Counted from the first letter of the stretch, positions 1-8,753 are shown. The stretch is DNA of 18,711 nt from CAJBLF01 sp964495905 (GCA_964495905.1 CAZBWN010000008.1:1-18711), one strand, 5' to 3'. Notes: generated from the letters alone by a model not told the origin. Numbers and translations are program-made.

Positions 1-1
1 T

Positions 2-214
2 GCTGGAAATTGGGATGCTCTTGTAGAAAATTTAGATAAATTTCAATGATTAGATCATAAGGAAATTTCAAATAAATTAATTAATAATTGAAAATGGGAC
101 ACTCTTGTAAAAAATTTACATAAATTCCAATGATTGGATAAGAAAGCGGCTTCAGCACTAATTAAACAGTGATACGCTGAAGAAGTTGAAAAAAATATTT
201 CTTTGTTTCAATAA
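2..214 (+). CDS. C-terminal end of a 28-residue-repeat protein (partial)
   Basis: The 5' part lies outside the window. The visible 70 codons end at TAA 212-214 and contain four in-frame TGAs read as Gly. Two full units of a 28-residue repeat are visible, beginning G-N/K-W-D-x-L-V and running through N-L-x-K-F-Q-G-L-D to a K/A-L-I segment, followed by a third partial unit (GYAEEVEKNISLFQ). The pattern of short amphipathic helices suggests an alpha-solenoid or similar binding scaffold; this is inference and the family is not recognised. The gene converges on topA, and the two share the terminator at 228-257. Most TGAs fall at the same repeat position (the Gly after F-Q and the Gly opening a unit), which supports both frame and code. 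Confidence 0.7.
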
Positions 215-227
215 AATAGAATTCATC

Positions 228-257
228 AAAAAAATCCCCACTCCGGGGATTTTTTTT
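228..257. terminator. Bidirectional intrinsic terminator
   Basis: Stem ATCCCC (234-239) pairs with GGGGAT (245-250) around a 5-nt loop, with an A-run on the left and a T-run on the right. It can therefore end transcription of the repeat-protein gene on + and of topA on -. Confidence 0.8.
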
Positions 258-262
258 CTATC

Positions 263-2686
263 TTATTTCTTCTTACTCACTTTCTTCACTGGCTTCCCCT
301 CCAAACTCTTAACCGCTTTCCCCACCTTCTTAGCGTCTACCTTTTTTGCTGGTTTCTTTGCTTCTTTAGCAGGAGCTTTTTTATTCGTATACCTACTCGT
401 AGGTCATTTATCGATGATCTCGATACATTCGTTCTTCGTAAGGTCCGTAGCGTCTTTTCCTCCCTTTGGAATCTTAAAATTAGTGCCGTCATATTTGATA
501 TACGCTCCATAGAGCCCATTGAGGACTTCTATCTTCTTGCCTTTATGATCAAACTCTTTGATGTACTTATTTTTTTCCGTATCTATTTTCTTCTCAATAA
601 GAGGGATTCATTCCTCTATAGTGACGGTATACGGATCAAGCGTTTTTGGCAATGAAACGAAGAACGTCTTATATTTCAAGTACGGTCAGAATTTCCCCAC
701 TGCTGCCGTGACTCATTCACCTTCATATTCACCGATAATTCTTGGGAGGGCGAATAATGCCATCGCGTCTTCTAGTGTAAGCGATTCAATGCTTTGCCCC
801 GGTCTCAACGAAGCAAACTTAGGCTTTTCTTCGTCTTGAGCGGTTCCCACTTGTACCATCGGTCCGAATCTTCCGATCCTTGCAACGACATTCTTTCAAG
901 TCTTAGGATCTATTCCAAGGACTTTCTCTCCGGTCTGCTTTTCAGCGAACTCAATCGTCTTAGCGACTTCCGCATGGAAAGGCCCGTAGAAACGTTTAAT
1001 CATTTCTGTCCGTTTAAAACTTCCTTCCGCGATTTCATCAAATTCCTGTTCCACGCTCGCCGTGAAATTGTAATCCAAGATGTCTTTGAAGTTCGCTACC
1101 AAAAAGTCATTTACGACCATACCTATATCCGTAGGGAAAAGCTTTTGTTTCTCCGCTCCGGTATTTTGCTTTTTAGTTTCAGCTTCGATCACTCCCAGCC
1201 TCAATATCATTTCCTGATAGCTTCTCTCGCTACCATTCCTATCTTCCTTCACTACATAACCTCTTTTTTGTACCGTTGAAATAGTCGGTGCGTAGGTTGA
1301 TGGACGTCCGATACCGAGCTCTTCAAGCTTCTTAACAAGCGACGCTTCCGTGTATCTTGGCGGATGATTCTTGAATCTTTCCCCGGCAAGTATCTGCTGC
1401 ATCGTGAGGATTTCACCCTTAGTTAACTTAGGCAACATCCCTTCCTGATCTTCTTCATCTTCCTCTTCGTCCTTGGATTCAAGATAGACTTTCAAAAATC
1501 ATTCAAACTTGATGACTTCACCGCTTGCGATGAAATTGAATTTATTATTGGTTGAGATGCTGATAGTCGCTTTGGTCTTTTCCACTTCAGCTCGCGCCAT
1601 CTGTGATGCGATAGCTCTTTTCCAGATCAACTCGTACAGCTTCTTTTCTGAAGCGTCGCCTCCTGCCATATTGTTTTCCATATGCGTAGGCCTGATACAT
1701 TCATGCGCTTCTTGCGATCATTTGCTCTTGGTCACATATTGCGTAGGCTTGGAATAGTCCTTGCCATATCTTTTGGTGATCTCGTCTTGAGCGGCTTTTA
1801 CAGCGAATTCTGACATGTTTACGGAATCCGTTCTCATGTAGGTGATAAATCCTCATTCGTATAATTTCTGAGCGACTTGCATCGTCCTCGCTACGGAGAA
1901 CCCTAATTTCCTGCTCGCTTCCTGTTGGATAGTTGATGTCGTGAACGGCGCAGAAGGTGATTTTTTACCCGGTTTCACTTCCACATTCTCAATCGTATAT
2001 GTAGCGTCTTTGCATGATTCTAAAAATTTTTTCGCTTCATCAGCGTTAGGCAAGTCCTTGGAAAGTTCAGCTTTGAACTCTTTCTTCGCATCACCTATGA
2101 AATTACCGATAACCTTAAAGAAAGATGCTGATTCAAATTTTTGGATTTCCCTTTCCCTTTCCACGATCAACCTTACGGCGACGGATTGCACTCTTCCCGC
2201 ACTCAATCCCATCTTGATCTTTTTCCAAAGGACAGGGGAGAGCTCAAAACCTACAAGTCTATCTAATATCCTTCTTGCTTGCTGAGCGTCTACGAGATTC
2301 ATATCTAGGGTTCTTGGATTCTGTACTGCTTTATCTATCGCTTCTTTCGTGATCTCATGAAACACGATCCTAGCGGTCTTTTTGACATCTAGTCCCAAAG
2401 CGTTGGCGACATGTCGCCCAATCGCTTCTCATTCGCGGTCTTCATCGGTAGCGATCCAGACTTTATCAGCCTTCTTCGCTAAAGCCTTCAACTCAGCGAC
2501 AACTCTCGTTTTGTCAGGAGAGATCACATATTTCGGTTCAAAATTATTCTTTACATCCACTCCAAGTTCTTTTTGTGGTAGATCCACTACATGTCCAAAC
2601 GAAGCTTTGACTTCAAACCCTTCCCCGAGGAACTTCTTGATAGTCGCAGACTTGGCGGGAGACTCTACAATCACGAGATTTTTCAT
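263..2686 (-). CDS. topA: DNA topoisomerase I (type IA)
   Basis: Relaxes negatively supercoiled DNA by single-strand passage through a tyrosine-DNA intermediate. The 807-residue protein begins MKNLVIVESPAK, the TOPRIM strand with its Glu at residue 8. The second TOPRIM motif TDEDREGE is at residues 81-88, and its Gly87 is a TGA codon (2426-2428). The catalytic Tyr283 sits in ITYMRTDS, preceded by a Gly-Gly encoded TGA-GGA. The HEAIRPT-type motif appears as HECIRPT. Three C-terminal repeats (GRFGPMV, GKFGPYLK, GLYGAYIK) are followed by a Lys/Ala-rich tail; no Cys zinc fingers are seen, unlike the E. coli enzyme. About nine UGA codons interrupt the frame under the standard code. No Shine-Dalgarno sequence is evident. 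The frame is open from start to TAA, so the gene looks intact. Confidence 0.97.
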
Positions 2687-2715
2687 ACAGACTAGGATAT
2701 TAAATAAAATCAGCA

Positions 2716-2792
2716 ATTTTCTAGTTTCTAACTTCTAAATTCTAAATTTTGTTTTCTAAATTCTGGCTTCTAAATTCTAAATTCCAAATTGT
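2716..2792. repeat. Short TTCTAAATT-type tandem repeats
   Basis: An AT-rich intergenic stretch between divergent topA and the CHC2 gene consists of imperfect repetitions of TTCTAAATT and variants. Units are 7-10 bp and not separated by unique spacers. It may be slippage-derived; a role as promoter spacer for topA is only a guess. Confidence 0.6.
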
Positions 2793-2879
2793 TTTTTTCC
2801 AATACTCTTGTGTACTGTATTTGGTCCGTATTTCAACCAAAAAACAAAAGGAGTTTTCCTTTCCACCCGGGTGAAAGAA

Positions 2880-2907
2880 TTGACTTTTATTACTATTTAT
2901 ATATAAG
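2880..2907 (+). promoter_or_regulatory. Promoter of the CHC2 gene, possibly leaderless
   Basis: TTGACT (2880-2885) and TATAAG (2902-2907) are separated by 16 bp. The expected transcription start, 6-7 bp after the -10 box, falls on the ATG at 2914, so the mRNA would be nearly leaderless. This fits the absence of a ribosome binding site. Confidence 0.55.
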
Positions 2908-2913
2908 AAAATC

Positions 2914-3747
2914 ATGCAGATCCAAAATTTATTTTGGATGCATAGGCAATCGGGGGCTCATTTTGGGCCCCTGTTCTTTCAAAATACCACGAGCATGGAA
3001 CATAGAGATCAACGGCTGGAGACACTATCTCCAAAAAGACAGGAACAATTCCAAAAAATCCTTAAGCATAAGATGGACTCTTTTTCCGATAGCACTGAAA
3101 AAACCAGAGAAGAGGTGATTGAATCCGCCAAGGTCCAGATGTTATACTATCTTGGCAACGAGCAAAAAGAGGAATTCATCCCAAGAAAACAGAGATCCAA
3201 AGGGAAAAAGCATAGAGAAAAATGACCAGAGCAGATCCAAAGGATCCTGGAAAAACTAGGGAACAATGAAGTGCAGTATCCCGCACTATTCCAAGAGATT
3301 TTTGGCATAACACTCAAAGAGAAAAATTCCCATAAAGGGATAAGTTATATCTGATTATGTCCCTTCCATGAGGAAAAGACTCCGTCATTAAGCATTTCTC
3401 CCGCAAGAAAATATGTCAAATGTTTTGGCTGCGGAACTGCAGGTTCCATCATTGAATTCATCAAAAAAGCTTGAGACAAAAAATATTCCACGGCAGTAGG
3501 CATGCTGGAAAAATATATCTGCACGCCAGCTGAGACAGAGGAGTGGAGAAAAAGGAATACAGTAGTCATAGAGAGCAAAAAGATATCGCCTGAACACGAA
3601 GAAAAAAAAGAATTCGTGAAATCATTATCCTCCGGAGAATACCTTCCCAAAAAACAATTTGAAGCGCAATTCGCACAACGGAAAAAAGAAAAAACCGCAA
3701 AAGATAATGAGATATCTCACAACGATGAAGACGAACTTCCCTTTTAA
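2914..3747 (+). CDS. CHC2 zinc-finger (DnaG-type) protein with SSB-like acidic tail
   Basis: The protein has 277 residues. Residues about 135-190 match the zinc-binding domain of DnaG primases: GLCPFHEEKTPS followed by KCFGCGTAGS, giving ligands Cys149, His152, Cys170 and Cys173. The Gly before C149 and one after the finger are TGA codons. No TOPRIM catalytic domain follows, so this is not a complete primase. The N-terminal 130 residues are charged, mostly helical in appearance and not recognised. The last residues are DEDELPF, resembling the acidic tip of bacterial SSB (DDDIPF), which recruits replication and repair proteins. A role in DNA binding or replication is likely but the exact function is unknown. 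ATG 2914 is chosen because it follows the promoter directly. The gene converges on the secreted-protein gene across a shared terminator. Confidence 0.85.
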
Positions 3748-3776
3748 AAAAACACCTGCGCATAGGTGTTTTTTTA
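3745..3776. terminator. Bidirectional intrinsic terminator
   Basis: Perfect 7-bp stem AACACCT (3751-3757) / AGGTGTT (3764-3770) with a 6-nt loop, an A-run on the left and a T-run on the right. It serves the CHC2 gene on + and the secreted-protein gene on -. Confidence 0.85.
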
Positions 3777-3783
3777 TAATTAT

Positions 3784-5103
3784 TTAGAAGAGATTAAGGA
3801 CTCGTTGACCATTTTTTTTGAGAAAATGGATTGTTGTTATTCGTGATGCATCTAGGGAAGTCATTTCTAATGTTGCTTTATTGTTTCTTATATTCCATAC
3901 AGCGGCATTGGTATCAAGGAGGTTCAGATCTATATCTCAGACAAACATACCAAAAAACAGAATCATGTTTTCCATGTCCGATTCGGTAGCTTGCGCTGTT
4001 TCATTTACGATATACGCTTTTTGTTCTGGAAAGGACGTTAAGATATATTGTATAAGCCCCGTTGCATCTTTAGCTTCAACTTTTTTCTGTAAATTTATGA
4101 TTGCTTGTTTGATCTGTTTCTGATTAGCATTTAATCTATGTCTTACAATAATCTCGGGTGTATCGTTATGCTGGGTAAGGACAAAAGGATAACTCTTTAT
4201 AGTTGAGGTATCACTATAAATTATCTTGATGTAATTGATACCAGTATCAAAATCATAGGTAAGGACTCCATCATTATTTATATAAGAAAGAATGGTATTG
4301 GATGGTGAAGCTTCCTCTCCCTCTGGAGTAAAGAAATTGATGTGATCTTGAACATCAAAACTACTATTTCCACCACTGATGATCAATTTTATTTGCAAAG
4401 GATCAAAGGTATTTATCTCAACAGTTCACGTACCGATGTTAAATTTTGATCCCTGATCTTTTGGTGTGATGATCATCTTTGAAACATTGGTAGGGAGCTT
4501 CAAAGTTATTATACCTTTCACGGTAGTGATATCTGCAAATGTTTTGCCTGATATAAGAGAATACCCTCCACGACTAGCGAGTATCTGTGGAGAGGGATAT
4601 CCTTGGTACTTCAGGCTTAATGGCTGTATACCGTCTTCATCCACATATATCTCTTGATTGTCTTTATCTGATACGCTGGTGATTTGGATTTGTGCATTTT
4701 CGGGAAATCTACCATCGGCAGCAATGATATTTGGAATAGGGACCATATGGCCTTCTATGGAGAAATCGCCATAATATTCCGGTTTGACAACTTTAAGTAA
4801 TATCGGTCCAAGATCGGCAGAGATTCCCCCTTGATTGAATCCATTGATCTTCTGCCAGAGATATCTGTCATAATCAGTCGCCGTCATGGGTTTTAATTCT
4901 TCATAAGGAAGCAATCTTACCAAAATATTTTGTGCTCCTGTTGTAGGAACCACTTGTTCACCTGAATATGCACAATATCATTTTCCTATTATAGAAAGTC
5001 CGATGATAGGGATTATCGCCATCTTGAGGAACCTGACTAGTGATAGGGGAGATGCTGCGTGAAATAATCCAGATTCTGTCTTTTGATAAGTTTTGTTTTC
5101 CAT
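3784..5103 (-). CDS. Secreted or membrane-anchored protein of unknown function
   Basis: The 439-residue protein is interrupted by three in-frame TGAs read as Gly (after IIGK, after FNIGT and after GMFV). Residues about 25-42 form a hydrophobic segment (FLKMAIIPIIGLSIIGKG) followed by Y-C-A-Y-S-G, which could be a signal peptide or anchor; the lipobox match is poor. The rest is soluble, rich in beta-type sequence and Asp/Ile/Thr, without a motif I recognise. The start is ATG 5103: an upstream ATG in the same frame at 5163 would overlap the preceding gene. It lies 31 bp after the RDD/DKNYY gene on the same strand, so the two probably form an operon and may act together at the envelope. Confidence 0.75.
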
Positions 5104-5134
5104 GAGAATTGATGATAAAATGTAAAATTGATAT

Positions 5135-6529
5135 CTAGGGTGTAAATGTCTTAGGATCCGCACCCTGTATTATCGCATTATCATTATATACATTGTTTTT
5201 GTCTGTTGCATAACTCTCATTGTCAGCAAATACGGCAAATGTCGTACTATCTGCACCAGCTATGATTTCTCGTTTATAATATGCATTGTTTTTATCTACT
5301 GCATAGTAATCATTAAAGACTTTAAATGTCTGAGGATCTGCACCAGTTATGATCCCTCCTTTATAATATGCATTGTTTTTGTCTAATGCATAATAATCAG
5401 TAAACATTTTAAATGTCTTAGGATCCGCATTAGGTAATATATCTTTTCAATAATATATATTATTTTTGTCTGATGCATATCCATTATGAAGCAGAGTAAA
5501 TGTTTGAGGATCTGCACCAGCTATGATTTCACCTTCATAATAGACATTATTTTTGTCTGATGTATAAGTATCATTACCTAGAGTGAATGTCTGAGGATCT
5601 GCACCCGTGATTATTTCTCCATTATAATAGACATGATTTTTATCTATTGCATATTCGCTTCCAATCGTATCATCAAATACAGTAAAAGTTTTGCTATCTG
5701 ATCCTGACAACAGTTCATCATCATAGTATATCTTGTCACCAGAATACGTATAGTAAGGGAAAAAAGGAGTTTCTGTTGCTTGAGAAACTATGATACCTGA
5801 TAGCATTTCTTGCTGCGTAAGGAGAACGCCTTCGACTTGTTGTATGGGTTCAAGAGCTGCGAGTTTTGTATCTGTGCTTGTACTTGTTTCTGTTGTTGTA
5901 TCTTGTATTTGTTGTACCTCATCAACCGCATTTTGGAATGCAGTATCACTAGAAAGTGAACCCAACCCGAAACCTAACATCCCAAATAATATTGAGGAGA
6001 ATACGGTCATTGCAATACTCAAAGCAATTGACGGACCAAAAATACAGAGGATTACAAGTCACGTTCTTGCTGGTTTTTCTTGTATGACCAAAGTACGCGC
6101 AATCATATCATGAAGCGCTTGTTTTTTTGCAGTGAATCCGGCCATGAAATATCCGATCATCAATATGATCGCTGAAATGAATTTAGCGAGATTTCTTCCT
6201 AGTGCACGGAGAAAGCTGATTTTTCAACCGTTCATATCTGTCACTTTCAATCCCATAAGACGTTTACCGATAGTTCCTTGCCAATGAGAACTCTCAAGTC
6301 AAGCGAAATAAATTAATATAAGAATAAAATAGAGAGCTTCAAAGAGGTTGGGAGGTATAACAACACCCATCAGAGTCAACCCGATAACGATTCCACCTAT
6401 AACCAAGGTAAAGAGAGACGAATCAACTAACATCGCCCAAACCCTTTTCCAAAACCCTGCATATGCGACAGAACTGATTGGTGTTTCTGTTTGTACTTCT
6501 GTAGAAGTAGTAGTAGCCTGAATATCCAT
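5135..6529 (-). CDS. RDD-family membrane protein with DKNYY repeats
   Basis: The 464-residue protein has two parts. The N-terminal part is an RDD domain: YAGFWKRVWAMLVDSS, a first membrane span, then GKRLMGLKVTDMNGGK with Arg and Asp in the family pattern, further spans, and ALHDMIARTLV. A last hydrophobic segment is followed by a Thr/Gln-rich linker. The C-terminal part, from about residue 250, carries six or seven repeats of the form DKNxxYYxGxIIxGADPxTF, the pattern of the DKNYY family, presumably exposed outside the membrane. Four TGAs (after LIYFA, DMNG, PART and NNIYY) are read as Gly. RDD proteins are often linked to transport or envelope stress; the DKNYY repeat function is unknown. 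The gene heads the operon with the secreted protein and has two tandem promoters. Confidence 0.85.
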
Positions 6530-6564
6530 GTATAAAAATAAATAAATAAAAATTTAAATACATA

Positions 6565-6620
6565 AGTATATATACTTTTTTTTATTTGTCAAATATACGT
6601 CATTGAAATAATTTTGTCAA
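6565..6620 (-). promoter_or_regulatory. Two tandem sigma70-type promoters for the RDD operon
   Basis: Distal: TTGACA (6620-6615) and TATATT (6597-6592), 17-bp spacer. Proximal: TTGACA (6592-6587) and TATACT (6570-6565), 16-bp spacer. The -35 box of the second abuts the -10 box of the first, so both cannot be occupied at once. Both read toward the ATG at 6529. Confidence 0.7.
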
Positions 6621-6621
6621 T

Positions 6622-6677
6622 AAAAAAAATACCCCGTAGAGATGTTGCATTGCAACACATTCTATGGGGTATTTTCA
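6622..6677 (-). terminator. Strong hairpin terminator (minus strand)
   Basis: A long imperfect stem pairs ATACCCC and GTAGA with TCTAT and GGGGTAT, with a GTTGCA/TGCAAC inner stem. On the minus strand it is followed by a run of eight T. It now follows the GIY-YIG gene and left repeats. I infer that before insertion of the element it ended the rplS-rplY-rpmB-tRNA-Lys transcript. Confidence 0.75.
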
Positions 6678-6692
6678 TATGTACGATGTATA

Positions 6693-6777
6693 AGTAACTT
6701 TTTTTTAGGGTGGCTGGGGACTCGCCACGGAGTACTCCGTGGTCCAACCCAGGACCTACAATTATGTGATAATTGAT
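6693..6777 (+). repeat. tRNA-derived palindromic repeat, copy 1 (probable left attachment junction)
   Basis: An 85-bp unit: AGTAAC, eight T, then a 50-bp core (6707-6756) and a tail. The core is the complement of the tRNA-Lys acceptor 3' strand and T-arm, with an insert in the T-loop centred on the 18-bp perfect palindrome CCACGGAGTACTCCGTGG (6725-6742). The tail holds a second inverted repeat, CAATTAT-GTG-ATAATTG (6759-6775). The sequence left of the core would be the original downstream flank of tRNA-Lys. Confidence 0.8.
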
Positions 6778-6842
6778 AGTAACTTTTTTTTTAGGGTGGC
6801 TGGGGACTCGCCACGGAGTACTCCGTGGTCCAACCCAGGACC
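6778..6842 (+). repeat. tRNA-derived palindromic repeat, copy 2
   Basis: Directly tandem to copy 1: AGTAAC, nine T, and the same 50-bp core (6793-6842) identical to copy 1, with the palindrome at 6811-6828. The second inverted repeat is degenerate here because the stop codon of the GIY-YIG gene begins two bases later. Confidence 0.8.
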
Positions 6843-6843
6843 G

Positions 6844-7092
6844 CTAATTATATTTTTTGAATGTTGGATGATTTAATCGATGTTGTATATGTCAATCTCT
6901 CTTAATCATTTTTTCTAATTTTTGTGCATCTTCTTTTGTATTCTTTTCAAAGTATCATAATAGAACAAACTCTTTCATTATTTTAGTAGTCATGCTTCAT
7001 CATCTTTTATGTTCAGATAATCTTCTTTGAATGTCATTAGTATATCCAATATAATGTTTATTTTTTCATTTTAGAATATAAACATAATACAT
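6844..7092 (-). CDS. GIY-YIG endonuclease-domain protein
   Basis: An 82-residue protein visible only when UGA is read as Gly (six TGAs). It begins MYYVYILKGKNKHYIGYTNDIQ, the GIY-YIG signature (here YVYIL and YIGYT), followed by RRLSEHKRGG with the conserved Arg and His-type positions, and ends KKYN before TAG 6844-6846. The length fits the stand-alone YhbQ/UPF0213-like group, a single nuclease domain without an obvious DNA-binding extension. It sits between copies 2 and 3 of the tRNA-derived repeat, an arrangement that suggests a mobile unit, although such proteins are also common chromosomal genes. No clear ribosome binding site or promoter is seen. Confidence 0.85.
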
Positions 7093-7160
7093 TTATTATT
7101 GGGAATAAAATAAAAAAAACATCCATTACTAGATATTTTTCTATTTGTTTTATTTATCCT

Positions 7161-7244
7161 AGATGGCTGGGGACTCGCCACGGAGTACTCCGTGGTCCAA
7201 CCCAGGACCAACAATTATTTGATAATTGATAGTAACTTTTTTTT
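7161..7244 (+). repeat. tRNA-derived palindromic repeat, copy 3
   Basis: Core 7161-7209 is identical to copies 1 and 2 except for its first bases (AGATGG instead of AGGGTGG). The 18-bp palindrome is at 7178-7195, the second inverted repeat CAATTAT-TTG-ATAATTG at 7212-7228, and then comes AGTAAC with eight T (7231-7244). After this the sequence diverges (AGACTGAGG), so the next core is missing. Confidence 0.8.
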
Positions 7245-7245
7245 A

Positions 7246-7425
7246 GACTGAGGGGTCGTTGAATCAAACTTCTACCAATCAATCTTCGGAGAATATAAAC
7301 AGTTCATACTGAAAAACAAGGACATCATAAGAGCCATATATGCCTATATGGATTTTTTCCATAAATGAAGGATAGCCGAGCTTTCGCCAATAGGGTTGAT
7401 GAAAGACGGGGATTACAATCTATAA
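7246..7425 (+). pseudogene. Truncated gene fragment, family not recognised
   Basis: An open frame of 59 codons without a credible start codon, ending at TAA 7423-7425, begins immediately after repeat copy 3. It has two in-frame TGAs. The visible sequence includes ESNFYQSIFGEYKQF, AIYAYMDFFHKG and RIAELSPIGLM. The end loosely resembles the C-terminus of IS3-type transposases (FF...R...SPI), but the diagnostic residues before it are absent, so I do not assign it. It may be the 3' remnant of a gene cut by the repeat or by element formation. Confidence 0.4.
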
Positions 7426-7472
7426 ATAAGGAATAAAACGCTCACACTGTTTATTTGCTAATCCTACTCCCA

Positions 7473-7787
7473 ATGAATTTTGACCTTCCTGAAATACAAG
7501 ACTTTGAATTACCTCCTATCCCTGATTTGGACTTAGAGCCAATATCTTTGGAACTATTAGAGCTTCCAGAAATAGACCTCTCTTTGCCTGAATTAGAACC
7601 TATAGTATTCCCTGACTTTGAATTAGAATTGCCTGAATTAGAACCTCTTGTAATGCCAGACCTCAGCATAGAACGACCCGAATTAGAGCCTCTTATCTTC
7701 CCTGATTTTGACTTAGAAAAAGAACTAGCTGAATTGGAACTATCGCTATCCAACTCCACCTCCAACAATAGCTGAATAAGTTTGTAA
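7473..7787 (+). CDS. Acidic Leu/Glu/Pro repeat protein (strand uncertain)
   Basis: A 104-residue frame starting MNFDLPEIQDFELP and built of repeated LPELEP and PDFELE/PDFDLE units of roughly 15 residues; very acidic, with no Cys or transmembrane segment. One TGA lies near the end (NNSGISL). The opposite strand also has an open frame (7813-7451) giving a Ser/Gly/Asn-rich repeat protein beginning MSNEEGEALYKLIQ. The two frames share the wobble position, so synonymous change cannot separate them. I prefer + because the minus alternative would leave only 25 bp for a divergent promoter with the Rep gene and would have many Gly codons with no UGA. Function unknown. Confidence 0.4.
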
Positions 7788-7838
7788 AGAGCCTCCCCTT
7801 CTTCATTACTCATTTTTACTTTGTTACTATATAAAAGA

Positions 7839-8753
7839 ATGCCTATATCCCAAGACATCATCCAAAGGACTATTGATAAGATGGTCAGAAGCCAAGAGAA
7901 AAAGAAAGAGATTACAAGCTACCTAGAGGCTAATAAGCCCCACCTATTGGGGAACATCCGAAAAAAAGGCAGGATAAGGGACTGTTGTAATGTCCTAATC
8001 TTCCGTGATTATGCCAGTTGAGAGCAGAAGCTCTATAAGTCCAATTTCTGCAAGTATGACAAGTTCTGCCTAGCCTGTGCCACCAGGAGGTCTATAAAGA
8101 TGATACAAAAGTTTGAAGCCTGAATAGTCCAATATGGACTGGATACCAAGAACTGGTATCATATCTCATTGACGGTCAAACACAACAACCGTCAATCATT
8201 AGATTTTCTTATGGATAAGCTATGGAGGGCAAAGGAGAAACTAGCTCAAAGGTTCAGAAACTCCAAAAGGGCTAATCATAAGACCAAGAGCTTTATGAAT
8301 AATTTTGATGGCATAGTCAGTTCCGTAGAAATAACTTATAGTCAAAAAAGCTGATGGCATCCACATATCCATATGCTCGTATGTACTGATAAGAATATCC
8401 ACATAGAGTATTCACAAAAGCTGACCACATATTCCAATAGAGAACTTCAAAAGGAATGGTATCAGATTACGGGAGATAGTTATTCAGTAGCTATGAGGAA
8501 GGTAGAGGTCAATAAGGATAATTATAGCAGAAAGGGTATAGGGGAGGTATTCAAATATGCGGTCAAATTCTCAAAATTAGATATACCTCAGCTGTCGGAA
8601 GTAATAGAGATTCAACTAATCAAAAAATACCGTTTCTTTGCTACATACGGTATCTTTAGAGGTTGGAAGATAGAGAAATCTGATATTATGAATAATGATA
8701 AGTTTATAGAAAAGACCTTTGAGTATTACAAAGACGGTTTTGAAGAGAAATAA
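7839..8753 (+). CDS. Rolling-circle replication initiator (Rep, HUH endonuclease)
   Basis: A 304-residue protein resembling Rep_1-type plasmid initiators, which nick the double-strand origin and stay bound to the 5' end through a tyrosine. A Cys-rich N-terminal region (CC near residue 50, then CKYDKFCLAC) may bind zinc. WYHISLTV is followed by the metal-binding HUH motif HPHIHMLV (His176 and His178). EVFKYAVKFSK supplies the likely catalytic Tyr240. Three TGAs, including the Gly before WHPHIH, are read as Gly. The start is ATG 7839, directly preceded by TATATA (7828-7833), so the transcript may be leaderless. Next to a serine recombinase in one element, it suggests an integrated plasmid or a mobile element with its own replication. 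I did not find a convincing nick-site hairpin. Confidence 0.85.

Noticed and set aside
794..1279. 161-codon + strand ORF opposite topA
   Set aside because: It is the complement of well-conserved topA sequence; its translation has no family features.
263..2686. topA as a pseudogene broken into five pieces
   Set aside because: All breaks are TGA, several at invariant Gly positions. With UGA = Gly the frame is continuous and complete.
2716..2792. CRISPR-like repeat array
   Set aside because: Units are short, imperfect and contiguous, with no spacers and no cas genes nearby.
6707..7209. The three tRNA-like repeats as tRNA genes or pseudogenes
   Set aside because: Only the T-arm and acceptor 3' strand are present; the D-arm and anticodon arm are absent and the T-loop is disrupted by the palindrome insert.
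7246..7425. IS3-family transposase end
   Set aside because: Only a loose match around FF...R...SPI; the conserved residues before the end are missing, and no inverted repeats of an IS were found.
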